A stretch of 12,902 nt of DNA, taken from assembly GCA_003024985.2 (NCBI GenBank), contig PXIH01S0001260.1; one strand, 5' to 3'. This DNA comes from Euperipatoides rowelli. Its lineage: Eukaryota > Onychophora > Udeonychophora > Euonychophora > Peripatopsidae. Below, in pieces: positions 1 through 8,428 of this stretch; position 1 is the stretch's first letter; every line of letters begins with the position of its first letter. Below the pieces are notes generated by a model, which was given only the letters and a program-made list of their open reading frames with translations, did no database searches and was not told the origin of the DNA. The translations under genes and the position numbers were made by a program.

Positions 1-1616
1 GCTGGAAATCATTTCTGTTTATAATTTAAATGTGTTAATATAATAAATTTTTCATTATTCAATTAAATATATTTAGTTTCTTTTTCTAATTTCATTATTA
101 CATATATTTAGAAACTTTTAGACATAGGATTCTATGAATCGTAAAAATTACGACACACGACCACTCATGTTAAAAATTTATGCGAGCCCACTCAAAGGTT
201 AAAGCTCAAAATAAATGCAGTCAATTCCTCTAAAAACTACCAAAGTTTAAAAAAAATGCTAGATTTAAAAATTAAAAAGCCACTTTACCGTATTTTTACA
301 AACTAGAACGCTTATGCAGCTACAAACTGAAATGTTTACATAAACTAAATATTTAATTGATGTTATATCAAAGTAATTTTTATTGTATAGTAATTAAACT
401 GTCTATGATTTGAGACAGAACTGCTATGACAAAGTTCGTTGTCTATTCTAGAAATGCTAAACTTTGCACTCTTTTAGAAGAAAAAAAAAAGATTTGACCC
501 ATGAGAACAGTATTATTTAAGTCGAATGTTTGATCCATGTTGAGAATAAATTTATTTTCTTTCCTCAAATTTTAAAAACATGGCCGATTTCCCAAAGCAT
601 TGTATGTAGAACTATTATCAATCAGCTGATCTGTGGCCCAGATATTATATTTTTCTTGGGCTCGAATAAATATAAAAAAAAGTTATAATTTAATAAATGA
701 TTGCAATTGTTTAAATACTTTTAAGGCAAGATATCATGAAAATGGTTTAATTTAATATGCTTCCAAGAGTAATGGACACACTTCCCCCACCTAAGCTGAA
801 TAAAAATTGAGATATCTTTAACAAAAAATTTATTTCAGCCTTCCTTTATTCTAATGCCGGTGATTTGTGTTTTCATAATAGATATCCTATAATGTGTGTA
901 TTTCTTTCACTCGTACAATGAGAACATCTTTGCTCGTTGTTAGATTTTACTCCTGAGGAGATTTCTTTGTCACAAAGATAAAGTTAGAAGAATCTCAAAA
1001 TATGTTAATCGATAAGTAGATTGATCATTATGAAAGCCAGAAAATTTGTTATGCTTCTTGTGAAGTTCTCAAAATAGTAGTGTGAGAATTACTGCTGTTC
1101 AGTGAATATGAAGCTGTTATATATAGTTTTTTAGACATATTTACAGATAATTATATCTCTCATACAATAATCTAAAAAAGGTAAGGGTTAACCTAATCAT
1201 ATCAGAATTGAGTGCCAGTAAAATTATAAATTTTTCACGATCATAAAACAAATATTTGTCTACTGTGTCCATCTATATACTTCTATTCAATAGCACATTT
1301 TGTACAATCCTATAGGAGCAGGAAAGTGAAAATTTTTCAAAGTTCAAAGCATATGAGAACAAATTGATTTAAACATACATTTTTTTTCAGCATGCTTACA
1401 AAGCTCTGAAAATGAAAAAAAAACTTAGAATGAAAAGAATGTCATGCCTGTATACCGCATGTTCATTTAGTGGAATAGGAAAAAATTATACATGAACGAT
1501 TGGTAGAAAAAAAAATATATAATATCTCCTTGCATTACAGTTCGCTACACATATGTAAATTAAACTTATTCCGGATGATCGGATAAAATTTTTGCATCCC
1601 TGATCTATTGCATAAT
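1..1616. other. AT-rich intergenic sequence, no gene seen
   Basis: No open frame of useful length and no RNA gene could be supported here. The sequence is dominated by A/T runs. Small items seen are a 30-bp segment at 122-151 that recurs inverted at 11342-11371 (listed separately), an odd-centred palindrome TCTTTGTCACAAAGA near 968-982, and an E-box-like CAGCTGAT near 623. Around 175-210 the text TGCGAGCCCACTCAAAGGTT resembles the worn end of a hAT-type element, but no partner end or target duplication was found, so it is not called. Confidence 0.6.
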
Positions 1617-2790
1617 CAGTGGTGTAGAATGATAGTTTTTTGAGGAGACCTCAGGCAAGAAATCATTCTGGGCCTTATTTTTGTTAAAATAAATTATAAT
1701 TAGATTTAATATTTAAAAAAAAAGTGAATTATTTTAATAACACAAATTTGTACAATAGGCTATTTTATTTACAATTTCTTTATAATTTTTCAAACGCCAA
1801 AAACATGGAAATTATTATTACAATTTGGCATTACTTATTAAATACAATTTGACAAGCATAAAAAAATTATACTATAACTAATAAATTTACAAAAAAAAAA
1901 AGTTAAATGTTACTTTTCATACTTTTAGATTTGAAAAATCACTAATAATTCTTTTTAAATCCATTTTACCGCTTAATTATGCTCAAAAGACAATATTGCA
2001 CAGTCTATTTTGACCAATAGCGTTTCTTTTTCATCCATTTTCTAACTAAAACATATATTAATTTAATTTTAAACTTTATATTTTAGAAGCAAATAGCAAT
2101 AAAAAATACTTACACTTTTGTATATCAATTTGCTGTTTTGATAATGAACAAGCTTAAAATTAATCAACTAACAACTTTTGTAAAATCAAAATAAGACTTC
2201 CACCATGGAGGCATGAAAAGAAAGGCGGGTGTCATCTATACTGCATTAGAAGCTGATGGGCGGAGCCTAGTACCTATATTCGTACATATTAAAAAAAACT
2301 ATAAACGCATGCATGAAGACAATAAAAATACGATGTTAGTAAAAGCTGTAAGTCGTTTATTAGATTCCTATCCTAATTTCAGTATTTCTTGCCAATATGA
2401 TCATATAAGTATAAAGTTTTCTCCCAAACTACAATATTCAAATAAAACCTAAAACACAATTTAAAACACAACTGTGGTTCTTGGGATATGCCTGAAATTA
2501 TCGGCCTATACATTTAATATAGGCTACTAACTATTTTCTTTTATTACTTTCAATTAATAATGGCATATACATTATTGATGTATTTATTGAATTATTAATT
2601 ATTTGCACTATCAATTTTATTGCAAAATTTATTTTCATTACATGTTGCATCTGTCTATATGCCTAGCTTAGTAGGTGCGGCCCCTACATGAATCTGTTCT
2701 TGAGCCCTGGTGAAGTTGGCCTCTAATTTACTAGGGACCCTTAGGCTTTGCTTAGTCTTTCTGTAGTGTAGCTTCACCCTGGGTATATGG
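1617..2790. other. Possible worn hAT-type element ends in AT-rich DNA
   Basis: Position 1617 begins CAGTGGTGTAGAATG, which resembles the CAGTGGCG start common among hAT-type elements, followed by a GC-richer patch to about 1673. A second GC-richer patch at about 2650-2785 contains ATGCCTAGCTTAGTAGG and ACTAGGGACCCTTAGGC, a style of sequence seen at degenerate DNA-transposon ends. I could not align the two patches as inverted repeats and found no target duplication, so they may be unrelated fragments. The unassigned ORF at 2213-2452 lies between them. Treat this as a pointer, not an element call. Confidence 0.2.
2213..2452 (+). CDS. Unassigned 79-residue ORF, possible exon or remnant
   Basis: I do not recognise this product. 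The frame is open from an in-frame TAA at 2192 to a TAA at 2450, with an ATG at 2213. An overlapping Kozak-like CCACCATGG (2202-2210) lies in another frame and stops after three codons. The predicted peptide is soluble-looking and mixed in composition (segments such as ALEADGRSLVPIF and AVSRLLDSYPNF), unlike the lysine, asparagine, isoleucine and phenylalanine strings given by random AT-rich frames, and the stretch is richer in G/C than its flanks. There is no signal peptide, membrane segment or cysteine pattern. It could be an internal exon, a piece of a decayed transposon gene, or chance. No polypyrimidine tract or strong splice site decides its ends. Confidence 0.25.
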   Translation: MKRKAGVIYTALEADGRSLVPIFVHIKKNYKRMHEDNKNTMLVKAVSRLLDSYPNFSISCQYDHISIKFSPKLQYSNKT

Positions 2791-3540
2791 TTTATGAAAA
2801 CTTTCTATAATTATTTAAATATATCATTTCTTATAATTGCACAGCCTTTGTACAAAGCCAAAAATGCTATTATATATCATTTATCTTCACCTCATCTACC
2901 AATAAAATAAAATCAATAACAACATTTATGACATTTTAGAAAAGCACTATACACAATGTTAAACTATAGCAAGACGAGGGTTAAAAGTTAACATCAGATT
3001 AAGAATTGTCTCTGTTAAGCACATCAAGTGTCCGTGACCTGGTAATCTTCCCAAGAAACATGACTTAATGCTCCTTTCTTCCTTTTCTCAGATTCTTATT
3101 TCTCCCATACTGACCATTACAAGTGGATAATATCCTTAAGAGTGGAGATGATGAGATTTTATACACATTGACCACCATCAAGTGATAGGGGAAGGGGGAG
3201 ATAAATGACCCCAAGGTAATAATAGAATTTTTCAACTGGAATTGATATAAAAAAAGGCATATTTTTCTTATTCTCTATAATATCAGTAGCCTAAGGAAAA
3301 AAAGCGAAAAATAAAAAATATCATTCCATCGAATCTATTAGACCAATGACCAATAAGGTTAACTCTTCCTCTTTTAAAATATTTATTTATAAATATTTAA
3401 CATACCGTATTACAATTAAAAATAAATGGAAGTATTGCTATTAGTTAAAATTTTCCTTAAAATATTTTTTATATTAAAAAAAAATTATCATTACTCCTTT
3501 GTTTTTTTTTTTAAATAATAGATTATATTAAGCACACTAG
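2791..3540. other. AT-rich intergenic sequence, no gene seen
   Basis: No supported gene, RNA or repeat was found. The stretch around 3010-3250 is somewhat less AT-rich and includes a purine run GATAGGGGAAGGGGGAG near 3184, but all frames are broken. The last part (3400-3530) is almost wholly A/T with poly-A and poly-T runs. Confidence 0.55.
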
Positions 3541-3808
3541 CGTCTGGATATCAGATCTATCATTGTCATGCAGCCTATTAGACAATCTACTAACCTTAAA
3601 CGTACACTACCCCTAATTATTCCAACATGAATATAATAGCAAATTAAGGGATCTCTAACCTTAACCGCCCACTGAACCTAACTCCAACTATTATAATAAA
3701 TAAATAAACTAACAGCCAATCAGAGGTCGGCTTGCAGATATAATGCAAGTCGACCTCTGATTGGCTATTTTTTGGCTGCATGACAATGGTACATGTGAGA
3801 TCCAGACT
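3541..3808 (-). mobile_element. Miniature inverted-repeat element, copy 1, with central hairpin
   Basis: The ends are inverted repeats: 3542-3575 (starting GTCTGGATATCAGATC, ending CATTGTCATGCAGCC) and the reverse complement of 3774-3807 agree at 30 of 34 positions. The interior at about 3645-3695, read on the minus strand, matches the cores of the copies at 4361-4641 and 9590-9795 (GTTGGAGTTAGGTTCAG and GGTTAAGGTTAGAGAT), so the three belong to one family and this copy is reversed. No transposase is encoded, so it would depend on an autonomous relative. The superfamily is not decided: no clean target duplication was found beside the ends. Unlike the other two copies it holds a 23-bp hairpin near its right side. 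Confidence 0.7.
3714..3766. repeat. Near-perfect 23-bp hairpin with CCAAT motif
   Basis: The left arm 3714-3736 (AGCCAATCAGAGGTCGGCTT and three more bases) pairs with 3744-3766 over 23 positions with one difference, which would be a G-U pair in RNA. The loop is 7 nt (GATATAA). Each arm end carries CCAATCAGAG, or its complement, a good match to the NF-Y/CCAAT-box consensus. It lies inside miniature element copy 1. Confidence 0.85.
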
Positions 3809-3811
3809 ATA

Positions 3812-4267
3812 CAATTAACCACTTTGTGAACAATGTTGTAATAGTCACATTATTTTTCATAAGCAAAGAACATGGCCCAGGGCCAAAGCTAAAATATTTT
3901 ATTTGAAGGGGAGAAATGATAAATTTCCCACCTCTGACCCTTCAAATTCCCAACTCAGAACTATTTAACAGTTTTTCCTTCTCCTTCCTTCAACTAGGAT
4001 AATCCCAACTGCCAACACAAAATTTCCCAACTTTTGGACATTCAGCCAAAGTTGGAGGGGGAAGCTCCCCTGCTCCCCCTTAGTGATGACCATATACACA
4101 CATACACAGGAATTGAGATTTGCTTTAGTGATTTAAAAAAAAAATTGAAAAAAATCTAATTTAAAGAGTATAAGCATCAATGCATTTTAAATAATTAAAA
4201 AATTTAATTAAAAATTCCAAAACCGGTAAATAATTAAATTAATTATAAATATTCTAATAATACAATT
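3812..4267. other. Intergenic, possible worn element end at 4030-4095
   Basis: No gene. The patch GTTGGAGGGGGAAGCTCCCC followed by TGCTCCCCCTTAGTGATGAC (about 4052-4090) resembles the GC-rich subterminal region and worn end of a hAT-type element, but no matching left end was found. A 23-bp word at 4171-4193 (TAAGCATCAATGCATTTTAA and three more) recurs in the same direction at 8971-8993 with two differences. The inverted repeat centred at 5928 may fade out within 4160-4267. Confidence 0.4.
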
Positions 4268-4360
4268 TTGGCTTTTGTCAAAAATATTGGTAAAATAGGA
4301 AGTTGGGCTTTTAATTACTTGAAACTTCACAGTGATGTAAATAAAGAAATATTTTTACTA

Positions 4361-4641
4361 GCGTCTGGCGGTCTGGGTATCAAACTTACCATTTCCCATT
4401 CCTCACAAAACTCATTGTTGCCGGGCGGTTGATTTGTTAATGGTTAGGCTGATGGAAGTTGTGTCATAATAAATATATATCACACCTCTTGATTATCAAA
4501 GGGTTGGGGCATATTGAGTTTTACACATAGTTAGAGTTAGGGTTCAGGGTAAGGTTAAGATTCTAAATAATTAAAAAAAGGCACCTGAACCCATACACCA
4601 TTCATGAGAAATGGGCAATGGTAAGTTTGATACCAAGACGG
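4361..4641 (+). mobile_element. Miniature inverted-repeat element, copy 2, in left arm
   Basis: Terminal inverted repeats are 4371-4399 (GTCTGGGTATCAAACTTACC then ATTTCCCAT) and 4611-4639, agreeing at 27 of 29 positions. The interior contains a TTAGGG-like run (GAGTTAGGGTTCAGGGTAAG) shared with copies 1 and 3. The element interrupts the left arm: the other arm reads straight through the site. The flanks ATATTTTTACTA and ATATTTTCCAGTA look like a worn target duplication, but its length cannot be fixed. The outermost bases GCGTCTGGCG repeat the tip, so the exact left end is uncertain by about 10 bp. No protein is encoded. Confidence 0.75.
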
Positions 4642-4768
4642 TAGTATATTTTCCAGTACTTCTTTACTTGGCAATGATGATATCATTCATTTTGGTCTAC
4701 ATTTCTCTTCATTACACGAATATCTTTTTAATAATTTTGCTTTACATTTTCTTATTTTGTTTTATTAG

Positions 4769-5014
4769 GCTATAGGAAGAAAATATGTGTCTTGTAATTG
4801 TAGAGGAAGCAAACATGTTAGGGTTTTGCTACACACTTCCTCAGGCAAAGATAGTAAAATGTGGAGAATTTGGGCACAGCAAGTCAAACTACACTGTAAC
4901 AATGCAAAACAACGTACTGCCTATTCTTACTTGTCTAGTAAGCATTTTGTAAACAATAATGAAAATTTAACTAAGGAAGAATTGATGAGAAAAGATCTTG
5001 GTCTGAACTGTTAA
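4769..5014 (+). pseudogene. Decayed THAP-domain exon, P-element-like, left arm copy
   Basis: THAP domains are zinc-coordinating C2CH DNA-binding modules found in P-element-type transposases and related host proteins. The frame opens right after TTTTATTAG (4760-4768), a good 3' splice acceptor after a T-rich tract. It starts GCT ATA GGA and runs 81 codons to TAA at 5012-5014. Near residues 9-11 is C-N-C; then comes HTSSGKDSKMW, a W-x-x-W spacing (MWRIW), QVKLH, and near residues 56-60 SSKHF, which matches the C-x2-H-F end of the domain except that serine replaces the expected third cysteine. The first two cysteines are also separated by only one residue. These changes suggest the copy is no longer functional. 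The mirrored copy at 6334-6462 supports the family call because it keeps GVS-x2-H-x-TPG in the equivalent place. A full-length transposase is not present. Confidence 0.55.
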
Positions 5015-5249
5015 TCTGTACCGTACTATTTATAGGAATAGCACATTATTTCAAATGCTTTGGCAACCAGGAATGCAGGTAAAAAAATGGGAAAGTCAAA
5101 GGTTAAGGGCTACATTTCTTTCTTTCTTCACCTAATGTGTAACATTAAAGATCTAATTACATATTTAAGATTGATCAACATTATTTTAGTTTTTAGTTTG
5201 AGTATTTCTAGATAGCCCAATAGGGAGTATTATTAATCCATAATCCATG

Positions 5250-5676
5250 CAGTGGCATCATTAGGGTTGGTGTTACCAAGTGCGATTAGTAATGGTGTCC
5301 CCCCCCCCTTTCATGGACCTCATTCAGTGGCGTACAATGACGTTTTGGTGCCCAGGGTACCTTAGTTATATTTTTTGTTGCAGATATTTTAAGCTTTTTT
5401 TTTTTTGCTTGACGATGTTTCGTTGCCTTTATGTTTGATTTGATTAGCTTTTTTTTTTGCTGTTATGATTTTTAAACTTGAAATTTCACTTTAATGCTAT
5501 ACATGTTTTATTGTATGACCTATTCAGTACCACAAGGGAAAAATTAATTAAATAAACTAATGACAACAGTACAGAAGCAGAATAGTTTATTTGCACCCCC
5601 CCCCATAAAAACAAAAAAAACATTATTTTTTTGGGTGACACCCGGTGCAAGCCGCACCCCACTTGGAACGTCACTG
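5250..5676 (+). mobile_element. Nonautonomous hAT-type element with 8-bp duplication
   Basis: The 427-bp element is flanked by perfect 8-bp direct repeats AATCCATG (5242-5249 and 5677-5684), the duplication length made by hAT transposases. The left end reads CAGTGGCATCATTAGGG and the right end, reverse-complemented, reads CAGTGACGTTCC, both fitting the CAGTG start of many hAT-type elements. Both ends also carry GGTGT followed by a C-rich run (left) or GGTGTCACCC (right). It sits in the left arm, and the right arm (around 6185-6196) lacks it. There is no transposase; the short ORFs on either strand inside it are chance frames. A third end-like sequence CAGTGGCGTACAATGACG begins at 5325, so a nested or partly duplicated copy is possible. 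Confidence 0.8.
5299..5308. repeat. C10 homopolymer in hAT-type element
   Basis: A run of ten C follows GGTGT near the left end of the element. A second C run lies at about 5587-5594. Such runs are prone to length error in sequencing and to slippage. Confidence 0.8.
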
Positions 5677-5914
5677 AATCCATGTATACATAGAAAAAGG
5701 GTAATATGCACTCCTGACTATTATTTTATTTTTTTTATTTAATTAATCAAAAGTAATTAATGGATAAAGAAATTATGAACACAAAAGTATACTGTAGATA
5801 CAATCATAAATTCATTTTATAATCTGATCGTCATTTTAAGTATAACATTGAGTAATGTATTTATGTGATCTAAAATTATTAAAAAATCTAATATTTCAGA
5901 ATTTTATGTTGTTA

Positions 5915-5942
5915 AATCTTAGAGAAAAAATTCACGTAATCA
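5915..5942. other. Spacer at the centre of the long inverted repeat
   Basis: These 28 bases separate the innermost paired blocks, ATTTTATGTTGTTA (5901-5914) and TAATAACATAAAAT (5943-5956), which pair with one difference. The spacer contains no feature. A spacer this short means the arms could extrude or pair readily if the DNA became single-stranded or was transcribed. Confidence 0.75.
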
Positions 5943-6333
5943 TAATAACATAAAATCCTGACATACTGTATTAGATTTTACAATAATTTTAGATCACATA
6001 ATTACTACATGTATTGTTACATTAAAAACATTGCAGCAGATGATAAAATGGATAAATGATTATATTTATATTCATAATTTCTATATCCATTGATTACTTT
6101 AATCCTTTTATCTGAATTAATATTAAAAAATAAACAAAATAAAAGTTGCGATCTACATTTTGTCCTTTTGGTACATGTGGATGGATTAATAAATAATCCT
6201 CTCTATTAGGCTATCTAGAAATATTCAAATTAAAAACTAAAATAATTTTGATTAAAGCTAATATATGTATATTTAGATCTTACATGTTAGAGGACTAAAA
6301 ACAATAAAGGTAACACTTACTTTTTGTCTCACT

Positions 6334-6462
6334 TTATTTGTCTGTATTCCTGTTTTCCGAATGTAGTTCAACTTGCCATGTCCAAATTCTCCACATTTTT
6401 ACTATCTTGGCCTGGGGTAAAGTGTGTGTTGGAAACCCCATATTGATTGGTTCCTCTACAAT
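6334..6462 (-). pseudogene. Frameshifted, truncated THAP-like exon, right arm copy
   Basis: Read on the minus strand from 6462, this is the mirror of the exon at 4769. In one frame it gives N-C-R-G, then G-V-S-x-x-H-x-T-P-G-Q-D-S-K, the part that best resembles a THAP domain (compare the G-V-S-F-H-x-F-P pattern). An extra A in the run at 6396-6400 (five A here, four in the left copy) then shifts the frame, and M-W-R-I-W-x-x-Q-V-x-L-H continues in the next one up to a TAA at 6334-6336. The segment carrying the last cysteine and histidine is deleted. The 5' part of the exon lies beyond the mariner insertion, near 7256-7290. It cannot encode a working protein. Confidence 0.55.
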
Positions 6463-6513
6463 TATGACGATATTCATAAAGTAGGTATCATTCTTAAATT
6501 TGTCCATTTCAGT

Positions 6514-6701
6514 GCTTCAATCATGATTTTACACGAGCAAACTAACTTCTTCCATTCATTGGCTAGTCACAGACTGCATTACGACTCAATTTGAGCTTGT
6601 TTAGATTGCTTCAATCATGACTTTACACAATCATGCTAACTTCTTCCATTCATTGGCTAGTCACAGACTGCATTACGACTCAATTTGAGCTTATTTACAT
6701 T
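6514..6701. repeat. 94-bp tandem duplication in mariner left end
   Basis: Units 6514-6607 and 6608-6701 both start GCTTCAATCATGA and end near GAGCTTRTTTASATT. They differ at only a few positions, mainly within the ACACGAGCAAACTAAC / ACACAATCATGCTAAC stretch. The right end has a single counterpart, so the copy number is asymmetric. Confidence 0.9.
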
Positions 6702-6807
6702 TTTTAAATATACATTTTGAAATGGTCAAAACAATTGATTTCTCTCAACCAGGAAACAAGGTCTGCCAACTTTTTCCTGAATGTAAGAAATGTGAAACCA
6801 TCTGAAA

Positions 6808-7029
6808 TTGATAAGACCTTTAAAAAAACTGCATCGTGAAATCCAGAACAAAATTTGTGGTATGCTTACTCACGGAGTTGCGTTGCTTCATGATAATTCT
6901 TGGCCTCACACTGCTGTTCAAACTCAGACAATCATCCCTAAATTTGCCTGGGAACAATTTAATGATACTTCCTACAGACCTATTGTAAGGTCTCACAATA
7001 TGCAGCTGACTTTATTGATTTGTCGATGA
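6808..7029 (+). pseudogene. Mariner transposase fragment around the second catalytic Asp
   Basis: The frame spans codons from about 6811 to the TGA at 7027-7029. It contains IQNK, then GMLTHGVALLHDNSWPHTA, the strongly conserved mariner segment whose HDN aspartate is the second of the three catalytic acids (DD34D in mariners), followed by VQTQ and KFAWEQFN. After TSYRP the similarity stops: the expected YSPDLAPSD block and third catalytic residue are missing, consistent with an internal deletion. A further piece in another frame (AADFID, near 7003-7020) may be from the C-terminal region. The protein would normally cut and rejoin element DNA at the inverted repeats. Less than a quarter of a usual roughly 345-residue enzyme remains and it is inactive. 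There is no genuine start codon; the first codon in the frame is TTG. Confidence 0.8.
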
Positions 7030-7478
7030 ATGTCAGGAAATGGAAATCGGACCTTATTTCGAAGTTGGAGAGAAGATTGATTTTTTTGAACTTTTGAAAC
7101 ATGTAGAAAAATATTTAAACAAGTTCAAATTCAGTTATAATGCAGTCTGTGACTAGCTACTGAATGGAAGAAGTTAGCATTCTTATGTAACACCATGATT
7201 GAAACATTGAAATCGAAAAATTTAAAAACAATACTCACTTTATGAATAACCCTCATATATGCCCCACATCATCTTCCCATAATAAAAAAATAAGAAAATG
7301 TAAAGCAAAATTATTAAAAAGACAAATATCCTTTAAAGAAATGTAGACTAAAATGAATGATATAGCTATTGTCAAGTAAAAAAGTACTAAACAAAATTCT
7401 CTTAGTTACGTCACTCTGTTGTTTAAAGTAATTAAAAATAAAAAATTGGGTTCTCTGAATATTTTTGGCGGAAGTCAA

Positions 7479-7780
7479 AAATTTTTGAATTATTTAAAAT
7501 TCATTCTATCATATTAACTAAAGATTTTTTTTATGCATATGGGCTACCCTATAAGATCTTTTCCAGATCCTTTGTAAAAAAAAAACACTATCCATGTCCA
7601 CCAAGACATCAAGTTAATTGTAGTTAAATCAGGAATTATTTTGATATAGAATATAAAATAAAATAATAAGTTTTGATTAGGATCTTATTCATAATTGTTT
7701 ATATTTTTTATAAATTTAAATTTAAAAAAAGTTCATAGTTTGGACTGGACATCTCACTATACTATACCGTACATCTTTTA
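7479..7780. other. AT-rich intergenic sequence, no gene seen
   Basis: No gene or repeat supported. The sequence between the long inverted repeat and the minisatellite is A/T-rich with poly-A and poly-T runs. Confidence 0.55.
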
Positions 7781-8428
7781 GTATGCACAATCAATTAGAA
7801 TGTCCATCAGAATGCACAACCAATCAGAGTAACAGCATAAACCACCAAGTGCACAACAATCAAAATGTCTTCCAGATTGCACAAACAATCAGAATGCTCA
7901 TGAGAATATATAATCAATCAGAATGCCCATGATTGTATAACTAATCAGAATGCCCATAACTGTATTACCAACCAATCAGAATGCCCGTGAGAGTGTATAA
8001 CAAATTAGAATGTCCATTATGAGTGTATAACCAATCAGAATGCCCATGAAAGTGAATAACCAATTAGAACGCCCATGGTTGTGTATAACTATAATCAGAA
8101 TGCCCATAACTGTATAACCAACCAATCAGAATGGCCATAACTGTATAACCAACCAATCAGAATGGCCATAAGAGTGTATAACCAACCAATCAGAATGGCC
8201 ATAAGAGTGTATAACTAATCAAAATGCCCATCAGTGTATAACCAATCAGAATGCTCATGCATGTATAACTAATCAGAATGCCCAGGAGTGTATAGAATGT
8301 ATAACCAATTAGCATATAATGCCACCAAGATCACAACCAATCAAAACACCTTCCAGATTGTTATACTTTAGAGTTTAGAGAGTACCCAATGAATTAGAAT
8401 GTCTCAGAGTGTACAATCAACAAGAATG
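7781..8428. repeat. CCAAT-bearing minisatellite, about 21 diverged units
   Basis: Units of roughly 25-36 bp follow the pattern ATAACCAATCAGAATG, then CCCATAAGAGTGT with variation. I counted about 21 by eye. The most uniform units lie at about 8098-8210, where CCAACCAATCAGAATGGCC recurs three times, and units become more diverged toward both edges, a pattern expected if unequal exchange acts mainly in the middle. The two edges resemble each other: CACCAAGTGCACAACAATCA with a nearby CTTCCAGATTG (about 7843-7880) against CACCAAGATCACAACCAATC with CTTCCAGATTG (about 8323-8360). ACCAATCAGA fits the CCAAT-box consensus bound by NF-Y. No frame runs open across the array, so it is not a repeat protein. 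Confidence 0.9.

Larger units (their letters stand above)
4268..5914 (+). repeat. Left arm of long inverted repeat centred near 5928
   Basis: Read outward from the centre, this arm matches the reverse complement of 5943-7478 block after block. The blocks are ATGTGATCTAAAATTATT (about 5864-5881), the segment about 5750-5850, a long block around 5150-5245 including ATTTCTAGATAGCC, the exon block 4769-4895, the block 4663-4768, and an outer block 4268-4350. The arms differ at many positions and by small indels, so the duplication is old. This arm carries two insertions missing from the other: a miniature element (about 4361-4641) and a hAT-type element (5250-5676). It also keeps about 165 bp (about 4896-5061) that the right arm has lost. 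Confidence 0.85.
6465..7255 (+). mobile_element. Tc1/mariner relic with long inverted repeats
   Basis: The 791-bp element is bounded by TA dinucleotides (6463-6464 and 7256-7257), the target duplication of Tc1/mariner elements. Joining the flanks across one TA gives a 32-bp sequence that aligns without gaps to the left arm around 4775-4806, so the insertion point is precise. The ends read inward as TGACGATATTCATAAAGT (left) and TGAGGGTTATTCATAAAGT (right, reverse-complemented), and inverted similarity continues for about 135 bp (6465-6601 against 7121-7255). Full mariners are commonly about 1.3 kb, so this copy has lost much of its transposase. The left repeat contains a 94-bp tandem duplication. 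It lies in the right arm of the long inverted repeat. Confidence 0.85.
5943..7478 (-). repeat. Right arm of long inverted repeat centred near 5928
   Basis: The reverse complement of this stretch follows the left arm from the centre to about 7478, where ATTTTTGGCGGAAGTCA mirrors TGGCTTTTGTCAAAAAT near 4269-4285. It lacks both insertions of the left arm. It has its own mariner relic at 6465-7255, and a deletion near 6359-6361 that removed the 3' part of the THAP-like exon and the following sequence up to the equivalent of 5061. Weak similarity may continue to about 7530. Confidence 0.85.

Noticed and set aside
2202-2210. Strong Kozak start CCACCATGG as the start of a gene
   Set aside because: The frame ends after three codons (ATG GAG GCA TGA).
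5486-5742. Overlapping ORFs of 60 and 65 residues on opposite strands
   Set aside because: They lie mostly inside the noncoding hAT-type element and cross its C-run and right end into flanking DNA; chance frames.
7781-8428. CRISPR-like array of repeats and spacers
   Set aside because: Units vary throughout, there are no unique spacers of constant length and no leader or cas genes; it is a diverged minisatellite in eukaryote-like DNA.
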